Shown here piece after piece: positions 10,001 to 18,260 of a stretch of DNA of 64,000 nucleotides. This DNA comes from Microvenator marinus. Its GTDB lineage: Bacteria > Myxococcota_A > Bradymonadia > Bradymonadales > Bradymonadaceae. The notes below the pieces were generated by a model. The model was not told where the DNA came from. It ran no database searches and worked only from the letters and a program-made list of their open reading frames with translations. Both the position numbers and the translations under genes were made by a program. How positions within the stretch are numbered: position 1 is the first letter of the stretch; every line of letters starts with the position of its first letter. Location of the stretch: contig NZ_CP042467.1 in the NCBI RefSeq assembly GCF_007993755.1, positions 620,001 to 684,000 on the forward strand. Direction: 5' to 3'.

Positions 10001-10233
10001 GAAATTGCGATGCCCTGCGCATCCTCCTGGATGGCAGCGTCCACAATCTCCTGTACCGAGCGGTTGTGGCCAAGGTGAATGACCTCGGCACCGGAACCCT
10101 GAAGGATCCTGCGCATCACGTTGATGGCCGCATCATGGCCATCAAAGAGGCTAGCTGCAGTGACAAATCGAACGGGATTCTTCAACTCTACAGGTTCGTT
10201 ACTTCGGTGCGCGTCTTGAAGGCTTACGGCCAT
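7003..10233 (-). CDS. icmF: fused isobutyryl-CoA mutase IcmF (B12 domain + G-protein chaperone + mutase)
   Basis: The 1,076-residue protein joins three parts that are separate in the usual methylmalonyl-CoA mutase system. Residues about 20-150 are a cobalamin-binding domain with the DGHDAAIN form of the B12 motif. About 200-420 is a MeaB-like G-protein chaperone with P-loop GTGGAGKSS. About 560-1060 is the acyl-CoA mutase barrel with its typical radical-enzyme motifs ([13 protein letters not shown]). This order is characteristic of IcmF, which interconverts isobutyryl-CoA and n-butyryl-CoA (or related substrates) using adenosylcobalamin and reloads its own cofactor. Two adjacent ATGs exist; 10233 was chosen because its spacing from AAGGAGA is better. 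It stands alone, with no partner subunit nearby. Exact substrate cannot be read by eye. Confidence 0.92.
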   Translation of the reverse strand: MAVSLQDAHRSNEPVELKNPVRFVTAASLFDGHDAAINVMRRILQGSGAEVIHLGHNRSVQEIVDAAIQEDAQGIAISSYQGGHMEFFKYMYDLLNERGAGHIKIFGGGGGVIVPDEIAELHAYGIARIFSPDDGRELGLQGMINLMLEQTDSNPIQTGTPPSKESLAARDPHAIARAITFAELGQTSKLALPERESAAPVIGFTGTGGAGKSSLTDEFIRRFLMDFPDKSVAVISVDPSRRKRGGALLGDRIRMNSLANSRAYMRSLATRGAKGELSHAIDDAVSVVQAAGFDLVIVETSGIGQGDADIVDHCDLPVYVMTAEFGAHSQLEKIDMLDFARFVVLNKFEKPGSEDALRAVRKQVRRNRHIGYDVADETLPVFGTIASQFNDSGVNAFFRAVMNELGWAKEQSLFAGGGPVSEKAYSILPGHRQRYLAEIAETCRDYRSRVEEQADLMSALYRLVGAKEIIGDSDKLRDEIQKIRDRISPEVRALNDGWKELVSAYSGDEYVQVVRGKEIKVTLNTTSLSGTKIPKIALPRLRDWGDIIRWQMLENVPGKFPFTAGVFEFKRESEDPKRMFAGEGTPQRTNQRFHYLCEGEPANRLSTAFDSVTLYGEDPHPRPDIYGKVGNSGVSVCSLDDMKRLYAGFDLCAPNTSVSMTINGPAPIILAMFLNTAIDQQVQKFQDKHGRAPSESERDEIRDQTLRVVRGTVQADILKEDQAQNTCIFSTDFALKLMGDIQEYFVQKEVRNYYSVSISGYHIAEAGANPITQTAFTLANGFTFVEYYLARGMSIDSFAPNLSFFFSNGMDPEYAVLGRVARRIWSVALREKYGANERSQKLKYHIQTSGRSLHAQEVDFNDIRTTLQALLAFYDNCNSLHTNAYDEAITTPTEESVRRAMAIQMILTKEFGMMKNENPNQGAFIIDELTDLVEEAVLQEFEAISQRGGVLGAMELQYQRSKIQDESILYELKKHSGEIPIIGVNTYLPKGGAAKAPDKLELIRSTEDEKQTQLKHLEIFKNEHESTSQAALERLRDTALANENIFAELMNTVRHASLGQITQLLYQVGGQYRRSM

Positions 10234-10310
10234 CATTTCTCCTTAGGCGTCAGGCGCGCCCATCTAAGCAAATGCGGTGTAGCTCGTCAACGCGGGGCTC
10301 TTGGCCGACC

Positions 10311-10904
10311 TCACTCGCGAACCTTGGTCGCGTCGATGCCCACCCTCCAAATACATCGCGGCACCAAATCTAAATTGTCTGGATTGCGAACCATCCGGCA
10401 GTCACCCCAGTAGGGATTACAATACTCAATTGGGGGAAAAATATGCGGCTGTCCACACGTAAAATCCAGCCTGCGCCACGCGATGCATTGGTCGGCCCAA
10501 TAGGTGAGCCCCATTCTCTTAGGCTCAAAAAGGTCCATCGTGGGGCTGATCACGCGAACCGGTCCGAAGTCCCGAATCGGGCATCCTACGATATAGTGTC
10601 CCATATCGTACCAGACCGGTTTTCCTTGCTCGCAAATGAAGACTGGTGAAACCTGCTGACCGTCACGTTCAACCTTGAACTTTCCAGTCAACGCGAAAAC
10701 CTCACGCTCACGCGTCACGTCCAGATAAACACGCAGCACAATAGCACCATCAGCTATCGCCCCGTCGTAGTAGCCCTGGTGCGATTGGAGTTTGTAGTTT
10801 TCTCTTTGAATCTCATCGGGCTTCAAACAGGCCAAAGGAGTAGCCTCCGCTTGCGCCGCCATTAAGAGAGGTAAAACTATCTGCAGTAGACGCGTTGGCT
10901 GCAT
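10311..10904 (-). CDS. secreted protein of unknown function (ADYC-like)
   Basis: From ATG 10904 (AAGG four bases upstream) the protein begins with a signal peptide, MQPTRLLQIVLPLLMAAQAEA, so it is exported. The mature part is about 175 residues with eight or so cysteines, aromatic-rich strands and a C-terminal segment containing WADQCIAWRRLDFTCG and WGDCRMVRNPDN. It resembles secreted proteins of unknown function seen in Bradymonadales-like genomes, but I do not recognise a characterised family. It overlaps the 3' end of the upstream gene by 28 bp and is the third member of a same-strand run starting at 13653, so it is probably made together with the predicted protease. Confidence 0.5.
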   Translation of the reverse strand: MQPTRLLQIVLPLLMAAQAEATPLACLKPDEIQRENYKLQSHQGYYDGAIADGAIVLRVYLDVTREREVFALTGKFKVERDGQQVSPVFICEQGKPVWYDMGHYIVGCPIRDFGPVRVISPTMDLFEPKRMGLTYWADQCIAWRRLDFTCGQPHIFPPIEYCNPYWGDCRMVRNPDNLDLVPRCIWRVGIDATKVRE

Positions 10905-11323
10905 TGTTGACCTTCTGGGCACATCTCGTCCTCTTCACACGGCGTGAGACGACTACACACCTTTGCGATACAATTCGGCTCGGATGGGTCGGTACATTCT
11001 TCACTTGTCGTGCACTCTGGCGCGGTGAAATATCCCTCCGAAAAGTCCTCACCATGGTCAAAATAGCAGCCCTTATCTGGAGTGCCGTTGAACAAACATC
11101 CCCTTAACGCCAAGCACACATCGATGTTGCAAGAAGTACCCCTTGGACAATCCGTATCACGACTACATGGTATCAACGCGTCCGTATCCATATCCGGATC
11201 GTCCAGCATATCCTGCATATCATTGAAGTCAGGTCCCGCATCAGCGGGCATGTCCGGCGCTTCTACGACCTGATCGTCGGAACAGGAAAGCAGAACAATA
11301 AAAATGCACACAAAGTATCTCAT
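10877..11323 (-). CDS. small Cys-rich lipoprotein
   Basis: Translation from ATG 11323 gives MRYFVCIFIVLLSC, a short lipoprotein signal with Cys14 as the likely lipidated residue. An acidic linker rich in Asp, Met and Pro follows, as is common for surface lipoproteins in this lineage. The C-terminal 90 residues contain about 14 cysteines in small spaced pairs (CSRDTDCPRGTSC, CEEDEMCPEGQQCSQRVYC), the pattern of disulfide-rich Dickkopf/EB-like modules. The start is set by a 4-bp ATGA overlap with the stop of the protease-like gene. Function is unknown; the position suggests a partner or inhibitor of that protein, which is inference. Confidence 0.55.
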   Translation of the reverse strand: MRYFVCIFIVLLSCSDDQVVEAPDMPADAGPDFNDMQDMLDDPDMDTDALIPCSRDTDCPRGTSCNIDVCLALRGCLFNGTPDKGCYFDHGEDFSEGYFTAPECTTSEECTDPSEPNCIAKVCSRLTPCEEDEMCPEGQQCSQRVYCR

Positions 11324-13653
11324 GGAATTACCTTTTCTACGCAAATAGGGACCACGTTCGCCAATCGACCTTGAAAATCGTGATAAATGTTGAGTCCACG
11401 GATGATTGGGTGCGAAGCTTTACAAGTTGCCTTGACCATTGTCGGACACTTCAGCGGATCCCCCGTTCCGCCTGAACACTCAGGGTCTTTTTCCATCGGA
11501 AATCCAATCATTTGAGTCAATGAAAACCGCCGTCCAAACAATCGTTGGTCATAGTCTTGGGCTGGAATCGCAGCGGTTGGCACGGTCAATTTGTTGCCTG
11601 TTCCATCCGGATTTCCTGCCGTCCCATCCGGTAAGACACAGATCAACTTCTCGAGTCCAAGCAGATGAGTTTCATTCCTGCTGAACTCAAGTCCTGAAAG
11701 CAGGTAGCCAGGTGGGCATGTCTTGAATGATGGTGGCCGGATGTAAACCTCATTCTTTCCCTCGCGAACCGCTCCTCTGGCTTCATTTTTCGCCACGAGC
11801 GCACGCCTTAGCTCGCTGAAAGCTATCGAGCCTCCCAAAGTGTCGAAGCGAGGTTCGATAGTGTTGCCTCCAATATTCAAGAAACGCCAATTCGATGTGA
11901 AAGGTACGGAACTGTAAGGTGCGCAAATCAGAAAGAAGCTACCCACACCTGCCCCGGAGTCGATTAACGTTTGCCTATCGGCGAAGAGATTAGATTCTCC
12001 CACCGGCTTATCGTCTTTAACTCCCAAATGGAGCGAACCTAAAACCCCCACTCCAACCCCAGGGTCGCTTTCGATGTACACACCGTCTTTTGTAGCGGTC
12101 GGATAGCTCGCACCGCATAAGAATTGAATGTATTTGCCGTGATGGGGGGAGTTCGGATCCGGATTTTCTATCGGCTTTGTCTCTATGGATGGGAGACCGT
12201 TGATTACTTCACCTTCATCCGTGGATTCATTCCACTCCACACAAACTGAATTGGAATGTATCTGTCCGTCTACCACAACAGTTTGCACTTCCTGCCTAGA
12301 GCACCCGCGCGCTTGGTCTTTTTCTCCATAAACGGGCGAAGGAAGCCAAGGGTTTTCGCCATCCCGGTTAGAGTACTTCCAATCGTCTCCGATTGCCGTG
12401 AACTGAGTCCCAAATTTGCCTTCTTGTCCCGGCGTCACTTTCTCCCATCCTTGTGGTACGACGGCCCCTTCATAGCTTGTTCCGTGAATCACACCGAACG
12501 CCTGGAGCCACCTGTAGCTTGGGTTGTTTCCATCTCCAAACGTTAGTAAGTTTTCCGCGAGAACGGCGCCCCCACTGGTTCCTTCAGCGGAGTCCAAAGT
12601 CGTGCGATGCAGGTGATGAAAGTCGCGTTGCTCGGGGGCGGTATCAGCTTGTCTACACAGATAGTTCTTTAAGTTCTGAAATGCTCCTGAATATTCGCCA
12701 GATAAACAAGCGCTTGGGGTTAGCGGGAGCCTTGGGATAAACGGCGATGTGTACGAGGCTTTAACAGCGGTGTCACTTTCAATGAAACCGTACTCGGGCT
12801 TTGCGACCTCAATTTGATCGAAAAAAACCGACGGCGAGATGAGTGGGAAAGGCCTCATTCCCATCCAATCTGGAGGGTCGAGTTGACGGGCCTTGAGAAG
12901 GGCTATGTCTTTGGACGGAGAAGTGGGCAACAAAGGGGCAAACCCTTGGCCCCAGAGTGTCCCTTGTACATGGTGAGGATCAGGCTGCGCAATTGATTCA
13001 ATCTCAAAGCGCCACTCTCCCCGCAAAGTTTCGTGGATTTGGCTTGATGACTTTTGTGCCCACTTTTCTAGACCCAACGCAAAGAGACGATTGGGAAGAA
13101 ACGGAGAAAGTTCGTCATCGCCACATCGAAGAGTATCGCCCCACGCTTCATTTAAAACATCGTACCCAGTTGCCGTGGGGGTATCGTTCCAATGAATTCC
13201 GAGAAATGACTCGAACTGCACCTGATACCTCGGTTGGGTCGTATTGAGGGTGTGCAGCGCCGTCAGGGCTCGGGTGTCCGAAGTCATAAAAAACGTCCCT
13301 ATGAAGCCCGCTCCGATGTCCTTGCAATCTAACTCTTCGTTTAAAACGTTGGCTCGCAATGCCCCTGTGGAGCGATTAAAAGCTGCCACGTTATGCGCTT
13401 GGCTTCGCCAGCCAGGTTGGCGCGCAAGTTCGTATACGCCTCTTGTGGTTTCAACGTGACGTTTACCGAAGACTACTTCCTGCCTGCGCGTTTCTTCAAT
13501 TTTGTCCCCCTCTCCATCACTGTAGCAGCCCGAAAGCGCAAAAAGTGCTAGGCACCATAGTGTTGCGTGTTGCGTGTTGCGTGTTGCGTGTTGCGTGTTG
13601 CGTGTTGCGTGTTGCGTGTTTGCACGATTCTTCCCCTGTTTTGGTCCCCTCAA
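11320..13653 (-). CDS. predicted trypsin-like (S1) serine protease lipoprotein, possibly phase variable
   Basis: After a repeat-encoded N-terminus comes a hydrophobic stretch ending in LSGC (Cys43), a lipobox. The mature protein carries three motifs in the order of a chymotrypsin-fold triad: LTALH (His134), KDIALL (Asp249) and EGTSGGA (Ser360). This supports an S1-like protease, although the Ser motif has Thr where Asp is usual. The last 400 residues are an unknown beta-rich domain with several cysteines. The frame begins at TTG 13653 and passes through eight copies of a 7-bp repeat before reaching the signal peptide. No start codon exists between the repeat and the signal, so a change in copy number would break or restore the frame. 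A GTG at 13625, preceded by AGGGGA six bases upstream, has a better ribosome-binding site. It is out of frame at eight copies and would come into frame at nine or six. Confidence 0.6.
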   Translation of the reverse strand: MRGPKQGKNRANTQHATRNTQHATRNTQHATLWCLALFALSGCYSDGEGDKIEETRRQEVVFGKRHVETTRGVYELARQPGWRSQAHNVAAFNRSTGALRANVLNEELDCKDIGAGFIGTFFMTSDTRALTALHTLNTTQPRYQVQFESFLGIHWNDTPTATGYDVLNEAWGDTLRCGDDELSPFLPNRLFALGLEKWAQKSSSQIHETLRGEWRFEIESIAQPDPHHVQGTLWGQGFAPLLPTSPSKDIALLKARQLDPPDWMGMRPFPLISPSVFFDQIEVAKPEYGFIESDTAVKASYTSPFIPRLPLTPSACLSGEYSGAFQNLKNYLCRQADTAPEQRDFHHLHRTTLDSAEGTSGGAVLAENLLTFGDGNNPSYRWLQAFGVIHGTSYEGAVVPQGWEKVTPGQEGKFGTQFTAIGDDWKYSNRDGENPWLPSPVYGEKDQARGCSRQEVQTVVVDGQIHSNSVCVEWNESTDEGEVINGLPSIETKPIENPDPNSPHHGKYIQFLCGASYPTATKDGVYIESDPGVGVGVLGSLHLGVKDDKPVGESNLFADRQTLIDSGAGVGSFFLICAPYSSVPFTSNWRFLNIGGNTIEPRFDTLGGSIAFSELRRALVAKNEARGAVREGKNEVYIRPPSFKTCPPGYLLSGLEFSRNETHLLGLEKLICVLPDGTAGNPDGTGNKLTVPTAAIPAQDYDQRLFGRRFSLTQMIGFPMEKDPECSGGTGDPLKCPTMVKATCKASHPIIRGLNIYHDFQGRLANVVPICVEKVIP
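13561..13620. repeat. tandem 7-bp repeat, eight copies
   Basis: TGTTGCG is repeated eight times without a mismatch (13561-13616), followed by a partial copy TGTT. On the minus strand it reads CGCAACA and encodes a cycling heptapeptide (N-T-Q-H-A-T-R). Seven is not a multiple of three, so gain or loss of one unit shifts the frame of the lipoprotein gene that contains it. This is the usual structure of a slipped-strand contingency locus. A single extra GCAACAC-like word occurs at about 13786. Confidence 0.9.
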
Positions 13654-13842
13654 GTTAGGACAGTTGTTTTAGAGAGTGTCCCAAACCGAGATAGATACGT
13701 CAATATCGGAAAATCTGCATCAAACCACTCTGACTTCCGCGTGTGCCCAAGTTTCACGCCCAAACCAAAAAAATGAATAAAATGCGCAACACTTGGAAAT
13801 TTTGGCCGAAAACATCTTTGTAACCTTTGTTGCGAGATATTT

Positions 13843-14649
13843 ATGGGAGCCAAAAAAATTCATAAGCGCCACGAGAAGTGGTGTACCGACTTCGCACTCC
13901 AACTCTCGTGTGACGTCAGGTCTTCGGTAGTATTGAGGCAACAACTTGAGGTGGATGCTCTTGTTCGAGTCATTCCAACAACCGAGCTTTGGGTTGAACT
14001 CACGCCCGACCTCTTGAGGCGCGATGTGATCGTAGAGCATTTTTCGGGTTCGGTCAGCACAGCAGCTTATGCCAACTCTTTGGCGAAGATCGCACATTTG
14101 CTTCAAAACTTCGAGAAGGTGGCGCTCAAGGAACGTGGAGGTCTAAGACCACCGATTCTCGTGATACTTTCCTACCAACGACCTGATCGACTTTTGCGCG
14201 AAAAAGGGCTTTTTGAGGAAACAGAGAATCCCGGAATTTGGAGACGGAGTCCTCTGAATTTAGGAGGCATGTTTTTGGTGGCCACGTCACACCTGCCAGA
14301 TGACCCCGTCTACGACTGGATGAGAGTGTCCACAAGGCTACCGGAAACGGGAGAGCAGTTCGGTACTGCGATGCGATTGATGCACGAGCAGAAGTTGTCT
14401 AAACTAAAGGAAGAAGCGTTGGAGAGGGTTGTTATGGAATTCTTTATCGATGGTAAATCGCCGATTGAGCTTAAGGCCGAGCTGGCCGAAGAACGTGCCC
14501 TGCGCGCTCAAATCGAAGCGGAGCGGCTCAAAGAGCATGAGGAGCGGCTCAAAGAGCGAGAGGAGCGGCTCAAAGAGCGTGATCGGCGTATGGAACTGGA
14601 ACGAGAGCTCGAACTCATGAAAGCGCAAATCGCAGAACTCAAAAAATAG
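13843..14649 (+). CDS. unknown protein with C-terminal coiled coil
   Basis: The first 180 residues are a compact alpha/beta region (HKRHEKWCTDFALQ, then EVDALVRVIPTTELWVELTP and PPILVILSYQRPDRLL). The rest is a strongly charged coiled coil with three near-perfect repeats of a heptad unit (RLKEREE). The alternation of acidic residues and strands in the N-terminal part is reminiscent of PD-(D/E)XK or Rpn-type nuclease-like proteins, but I cannot point to a complete active site. The start ATG has only a weak upstream GAGA. It is flanked by the repeat-bearing protease gene, which is divergent, and the suf operon end, which is convergent. It may therefore be an accessory insertion; I would call it hypothetical. 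Confidence 0.5.
   Translation: MGAKKIHKRHEKWCTDFALQLSCDVRSSVVLRQQLEVDALVRVIPTTELWVELTPDLLRRDVIVEHFSGSVSTAAYANSLAKIAHLLQNFEKVALKERGGLRPPILVILSYQRPDRLLREKGLFEETENPGIWRRSPLNLGGMFLVATSHLPDDPVYDWMRVSTRLPETGEQFGTAMRLMHEQKLSKLKEEALERVVMEFFIDGKSPIELKAELAEERALRAQIEAERLKEHEERLKEREERLKERDRRMELERELELMKAQIAELKK
14521..14583. repeat. three 21-bp in-frame repeats
   Basis: The unit gagcggctcaaagagcgagag and two near-copies lie end to end inside the coiled-coil gene. Because 21 is a multiple of three, copy-number change would lengthen or shorten the coil by seven residues rather than shift the frame. Confidence 0.85.
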
Positions 14650-14706
14650 GCCACCACTAAGGATTTGCCGGGCAGCAAGCGGCGGAGTCTCCTCAGAATA
14701 GCCGGG

Positions 14707-15273
14707 CTAGATGGCTACGACTTCGATATCGGGGTCTACCTGCATCTGGATAGCGTTCTCAATGGCCATAAGAGTGCCCATGGAAGACGCCGGACACGTG
14801 CCACACGCACCCTGGTAACGAATTAAGAGCTGGTTGTTCACAAACCCCTTGATCTCGAGGCCACCACCGTCCGACTGCAGGAATGGAAGGATGTCTTCGT
14901 CCAGAATTTGCTGAATTTCTGGGATTCGCGGGTCATCTAGACCCACGCCCTCCCCTTCAATCGGCTCACCTTGATGAAGCATAGACTCACCAATGCTCGC
15001 ATCTTCAACGACCGCCTCGCGGATTGGAATCGCTACTTCACGAAGCAACTCGTGCCAGCTAACCCCTCCATCTTGCGTGATCGTCACCCAGGTGTGCGTG
15101 TAGTAGACCGATTGAACGTGCTCCACTTCGAAGAGCGCTCGCGCAAAAGGAACCGACGCTGCCTGTTCCGCGTTATGAAACTCCCCAGCAATCCCAAAGG
15201 GCGTCAAGGGTTCATCGAGGATGAACTTTACGGCGTTGGGATTGGGCGTGTACTCAATTTCTTTAATCTTCAT
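14707..15273 (-). CDS. nfu: NifU-like Fe-S carrier (Nfu_N + NifU C-terminal domain)
   Basis: Residues about 1-90 match the Nfu N-terminal domain (KIKEIEYTPNPNAVKFIL), and residues about 115-188 are the NifU-type domain with the Fe-S ligand motif GACGTCPAS. Such proteins receive a [4Fe-4S] cluster from the SUF scaffold and pass it to client enzymes. The start ATG 15273 overlaps the sufU stop in an ATGA, so it is translated as the last gene of the suf operon. An earlier in-frame start exists within sufU but is less likely. It ends facing the coiled-coil gene with 57 bp between; no clear terminator hairpin was seen there. Confidence 0.88.
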   Translation of the reverse strand: MKIKEIEYTPNPNAVKFILDEPLTPFGIAGEFHNAEQAASVPFARALFEVEHVQSVYYTHTWVTITQDGGVSWHELLREVAIPIREAVVEDASIGESMLHQGEPIEGEGVGLDDPRIPEIQQILDEDILPFLQSDGGGLEIKGFVNNQLLIRYQGACGTCPASSMGTLMAIENAIQMQVDPDIEVVAI

Positions 15274-15743
15274 GAGTTCTCCCACACATCGTGCTCGCCC
15301 TCAGTACTGGCACCTTCTGCACCGCCCAGCGCAGCACTCAGTGTATGCCAGGGAAGGACCGCACATTTGATACGGTTGGGGAGTTGAGCCACTCCCTTAA
15401 ACACCCGAAGATGGCCCAGATGCTCGGATTGCTCCTCACTTTCCTGACTCGCCATCATCAGTCGAAACTCCTCCACCAATTCTCGAGCTTCGTCTACGGA
15501 TTTACCTTTGACTCGAGACGTCATCATCGACGCCGCGGCTTTGGAGATCGCGCAGCCCGCTCCATCAAAAGACACATCCTTCACGGTGTCGGAATCGACC
15601 ACCAGATAGACATGATAGTCGTCCCCACAGAGTGGATTGTGGCCGTGTGCGTCGTGCGTACAAGGCTCCAGAACCCCGAAATTTCGAGGCTTCCTATTAT
15701 GGTCAAGTATGACCTCTTGGTAGAGGTCTCGTAAGTCTGTCAT
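15270..15743 (-). CDS. sufU: SufU, zinc-dependent sulfur acceptor for SufS
   Basis: The 157-residue protein has the SufU/IscU fold pattern: N-terminal YQEVILDHNRKPRN, then CGDD, GAGCAISKAAASMM and a third Cys in KCAVLPWHTL. The 18-residue or so insertion before the last Cys marks SufU rather than IscU. SufU accepts persulfide sulfur from SufS and hands it to the SufBCD scaffold. It starts in a 4-bp ATGA overlap with the end of sufS and ends in another with nfu. The C-terminus is longer and more acidic than in Bacillus (EGASTEGEHDVW), which may be lineage-specific. Confidence 0.93.
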   Translation of the reverse strand: MTDLRDLYQEVILDHNRKPRNFGVLEPCTHDAHGHNPLCGDDYHVYLVVDSDTVKDVSFDGAGCAISKAAASMMTSRVKGKSVDEARELVEEFRLMMASQESEEQSEHLGHLRVFKGVAQLPNRIKCAVLPWHTLSAALGGAEGASTEGEHDVWENS

Positions 15744-16984
15744 ACGCCAAAAATCTCCCGAACATGTTCGATAGCGCCCACCAATTGATCTACGTCTTCT
15801 TCGTTATTGTAGAAGGCGACCGAAGCACGTGCCGTCGCCGGCACACCGAGCCTCTTCATCAGTGGCTGCGTGCAGTGATGCCCGGCTCGAATCGCCACAC
15901 CCGCCTGGTCTAGAATGGTTCCGATATCGTGTGGATGAACGTCGGAGATACCAAATGAATAGACCGAGGCGCGATCTTTGTCCGGCCCAAACACCCTGAC
16001 CCCTTCCAACGCTTTGAGGCGCCCGAGGGCGTAGTCCCCAAGCGAGGCCTCACGCTCAGCAATGCGGTCCATGCCGATCGTTTCCAGATAGTCGATGGCC
16101 GCCCCGAGCCCAACCACCGGCAGAATTGCAGGCGTTCCAGCCTCGAATTTATGCGGAATTTGGTTGTAGGTCGTCTTCTCAAAACTCACGGACAAAATCA
16201 TGTCGCCGCCACCCATGAAGGGCTGCATTCTCTCTAGCCACGAGGCCTTTCCGTAAAGAACACCGGAGCCGGTAGGCGCGCACATCTTATGCCCAGAAAA
16301 GACGTAGAAATCGGCGTCCAAATCCTGCACGTCAACTTTCATATGAGGCGTGGCCTGGCAACCATCCACGAGGACAGGAATGTCGCGTTGATGGGCAAGG
16401 CTCACCAAGCGTTTGACGTCGTTGATGGTGCCCAAGGAATTGGACACATGCACAAGTCCCACAAGGCGCGTGCGCTCTGATAAGGCTTCCACAAACGCGT
16501 CTTCTTCGATCCGGCCGTCGTCGGTGATGGGCACCACCTTCAACACGATGCCCTTCTCGTCACGGAGCATCTGCCAGGGAACGATATTCGCGTGGTGTTC
16601 CATGGTGGTGATGACCACCTCGTCACCGGCTTTGAGGTACTTTCGCCCATAACCGTGCATGACGAGGTTGATGCCTTCGGTGGCACCCCGCACAAAGACA
16701 ATTTCACGGTCTTCACGCGCGTTGATGAAGTCCTTGACCTTGGTGCGTACACCTTCAAAGGCATCCGTAGCCCGCTGACTCAAGGCATGAACGCCGCGAT
16801 GAATATTGCTATGCTCGGTGCGCTGATAGGTCAAAAGACGCTCGAGCACGGGTTCTGGAACGTGGCTCGACGCCGCGTTGTCCAAAAACGCCAGACGCTT
16901 CCCGTGAACTTTCTGGTCTAGGATTGGAAAGTCCTTTCGGACCCTCTCCCAATCCACCATCGTCTCATGAAGTGCGGCACTCAT
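15740..16984 (-). CDS. sufS: cysteine desulfurase SufS
   Basis: This PLP-dependent enzyme removes sulfur from cysteine and supplies it as persulfide for Fe-S cluster assembly. The sequence shows the cofactor lysine motif SGHKMCAPTG, the upstream EHHANIVPW segment and the active-site cysteine loop RAGHHCTQPLM, all typical of group II desulfurases. Length from ATG 16984 is 414 residues, normal for the family. That start was chosen because GAGGT lies five bases upstream; a longer frame back to 17020 would run inside sufD. It lies 7 bp after the sufD stop and overlaps sufU by 4 bp. Confidence 0.95.
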   Translation of the reverse strand: MSAALHETMVDWERVRKDFPILDQKVHGKRLAFLDNAASSHVPEPVLERLLTYQRTEHSNIHRGVHALSQRATDAFEGVRTKVKDFINAREDREIVFVRGATEGINLVMHGYGRKYLKAGDEVVITTMEHHANIVPWQMLRDEKGIVLKVVPITDDGRIEEDAFVEALSERTRLVGLVHVSNSLGTINDVKRLVSLAHQRDIPVLVDGCQATPHMKVDVQDLDADFYVFSGHKMCAPTGSGVLYGKASWLERMQPFMGGGDMILSVSFEKTTYNQIPHKFEAGTPAILPVVGLGAAIDYLETIGMDRIAEREASLGDYALGRLKALEGVRVFGPDKDRASVYSFGISDVHPHDIGTILDQAGVAIRAGHHCTQPLMKRLGVPATARASVAFYNNEEDVDQLVGAIEHVREIFGV

Positions 16985-16991
16985 ACTTACC

Positions 16992-18260
16992 TCAACGGGT
17001 TCTGGAACGCGCGATCTCAATCAAACGTTGACGAAGCGAAGGCACGTCGATTTCATCGAGAACTTCACCGGCAAACGCGTAGGTCAACATGCCGCGCGCA
17101 GCCTGTTCGTCGTATCCGCGACTCTTCAGGTAGAAGACTTGCTCGTCGTCGAGCTGCCCGATGGTCGCGCCGTGTGTACAGCGCACGTCGTCCGCAAAGA
17201 TCTCGAGCTGCGGCTTCGCGTCAACCTTGGCTTTGTCCGAGAGCAAGAGCGAGCGATTGAGCTGGTAAGCATCGATCTTTTGAGCGCCCTTCTGCACGAA
17301 AATCTTACCGTTGAAGACTGCGTGCCCCTTGCCCCCAGCCACGATCTTGTGGAGCTGGTGGCTGTTGCAGTGCGGCCGCGTGTTATCGATGATCGTATGG
17401 GTATCACTGAGTTGCTCGTCAACGAGCAGCGCCAGGCCATCGATACGAGCGAACGCACCCTCGCCTTCGTGACGTGCCAAGAGGTCGTGGCGCGCCCAGG
17501 CTCCACCTACGGAAATCGTGTACGAGTCGTAATGGCTATTGGCGCCGAGACGCACGGCCGAGCGCAACAAATGCTGTGCCTTCGGACCTTCGTCCTGTAC
17601 GCGAATATGCGTCACGTGAGCGTTTTCACCCACGAGCACTTCAGTGACTGCATTCCGGAAATAATTCTGGCCTTCGTCCGCGCTTCGATATTCCTCAACG
17701 AGGCGAGCCTTGGAGTTTCTGCCGATGACGATGATCGTCCGGTTCGCAAATACGGAATCCGCTGCAGCATTTCCTACGTTGAGCAGATGAAGCGGTAATT
17801 CTGCAGACGTATCTGGCGGCACCACCACACAGAGCACTTCGGGCGCTAGCATGTCATTTTGCGACTTGAACACATCGCTCCAATACGAAGCACCGTGTCC
17901 AATCGCATCTTTAACAGCGCCTTGTGCTGCCGCATCCAAGTCCTCAAGACGTCCAACCTGAACGTTTGAGGCCGAAGGCAGGCTTTGAATCGCCCCGTTG
18001 ACCGTCAACGCAACGTGGTTGTGGCATTCTTCGATCTCAAACGCTTTTGCTACCTTGGCATCAATCGTGCCGCTCCAAACCGGATTTAACTCGCGATTTG
18101 TGACCGACTTAACTTCGCTAAATCGCCATTCTTCATGTTTATGGGTTGGAGGGTCCAAGTCCGATTTGGCCTTCGCCTCGGCTCGAAATGCTTCGAGCAA
18201 CGCTGGCGTCGGGACCTGAGCACTCCAACTCCCCGAGATAAACGGGTGAGTGTTGCTCAT
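16992..18260 (-). CDS. sufD: Fe-S assembly protein SufD
   Basis: SufD forms the SufBC2D scaffold with SufB and the SufC ATPase. The protein has the family's right-handed beta-helix core and the conserved stretch [15 protein letters not shown] near residue 360, followed by [15 protein letters not shown]. Length (422 residues) is normal. The N-terminal 60 residues are the usual variable helical part. It starts in a 4-bp ATGA overlap with sufC, which places it firmly in the operon. SufD rather than SufB is called because it is shorter and lacks the full cysteine set of its neighbour. Confidence 0.94.
   Translation of the reverse strand: MSNTHPFISGSWSAQVPTPALLEAFRAEAKAKSDLDPPTHKHEEWRFSEVKSVTNRELNPVWSGTIDAKVAKAFEIEECHNHVALTVNGAIQSLPSASNVQVGRLEDLDAAAQGAVKDAIGHGASYWSDVFKSQNDMLAPEVLCVVVPPDTSAELPLHLLNVGNAAADSVFANRTIIVIGRNSKARLVEEYRSADEGQNYFRNAVTEVLVGENAHVTHIRVQDEGPKAQHLLRSAVRLGANSHYDSYTISVGGAWARHDLLARHEGEGAFARIDGLALLVDEQLSDTHTIIDNTRPHCNSHQLHKIVAGGKGHAVFNGKIFVQKGAQKIDAYQLNRSLLLSDKAKVDAKPQLEIFADDVRCTHGATIGQLDDEQVFYLKSRGYDEQAARGMLTYAFAGEVLDEIDVPSLRQRLIEIARSRTR

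Noticed and set aside
9715-10413. A 232-codon open frame antisense to icmF
   Set aside because: It covers the conserved B12 and linker part of icmF on the other strand and shows no motif or ribosome-binding site.
13561-13620. CRISPR-like repeat
   Set aside because: The units are 7 bp, directly adjacent with no spacers, so it is a simple tandem repeat.
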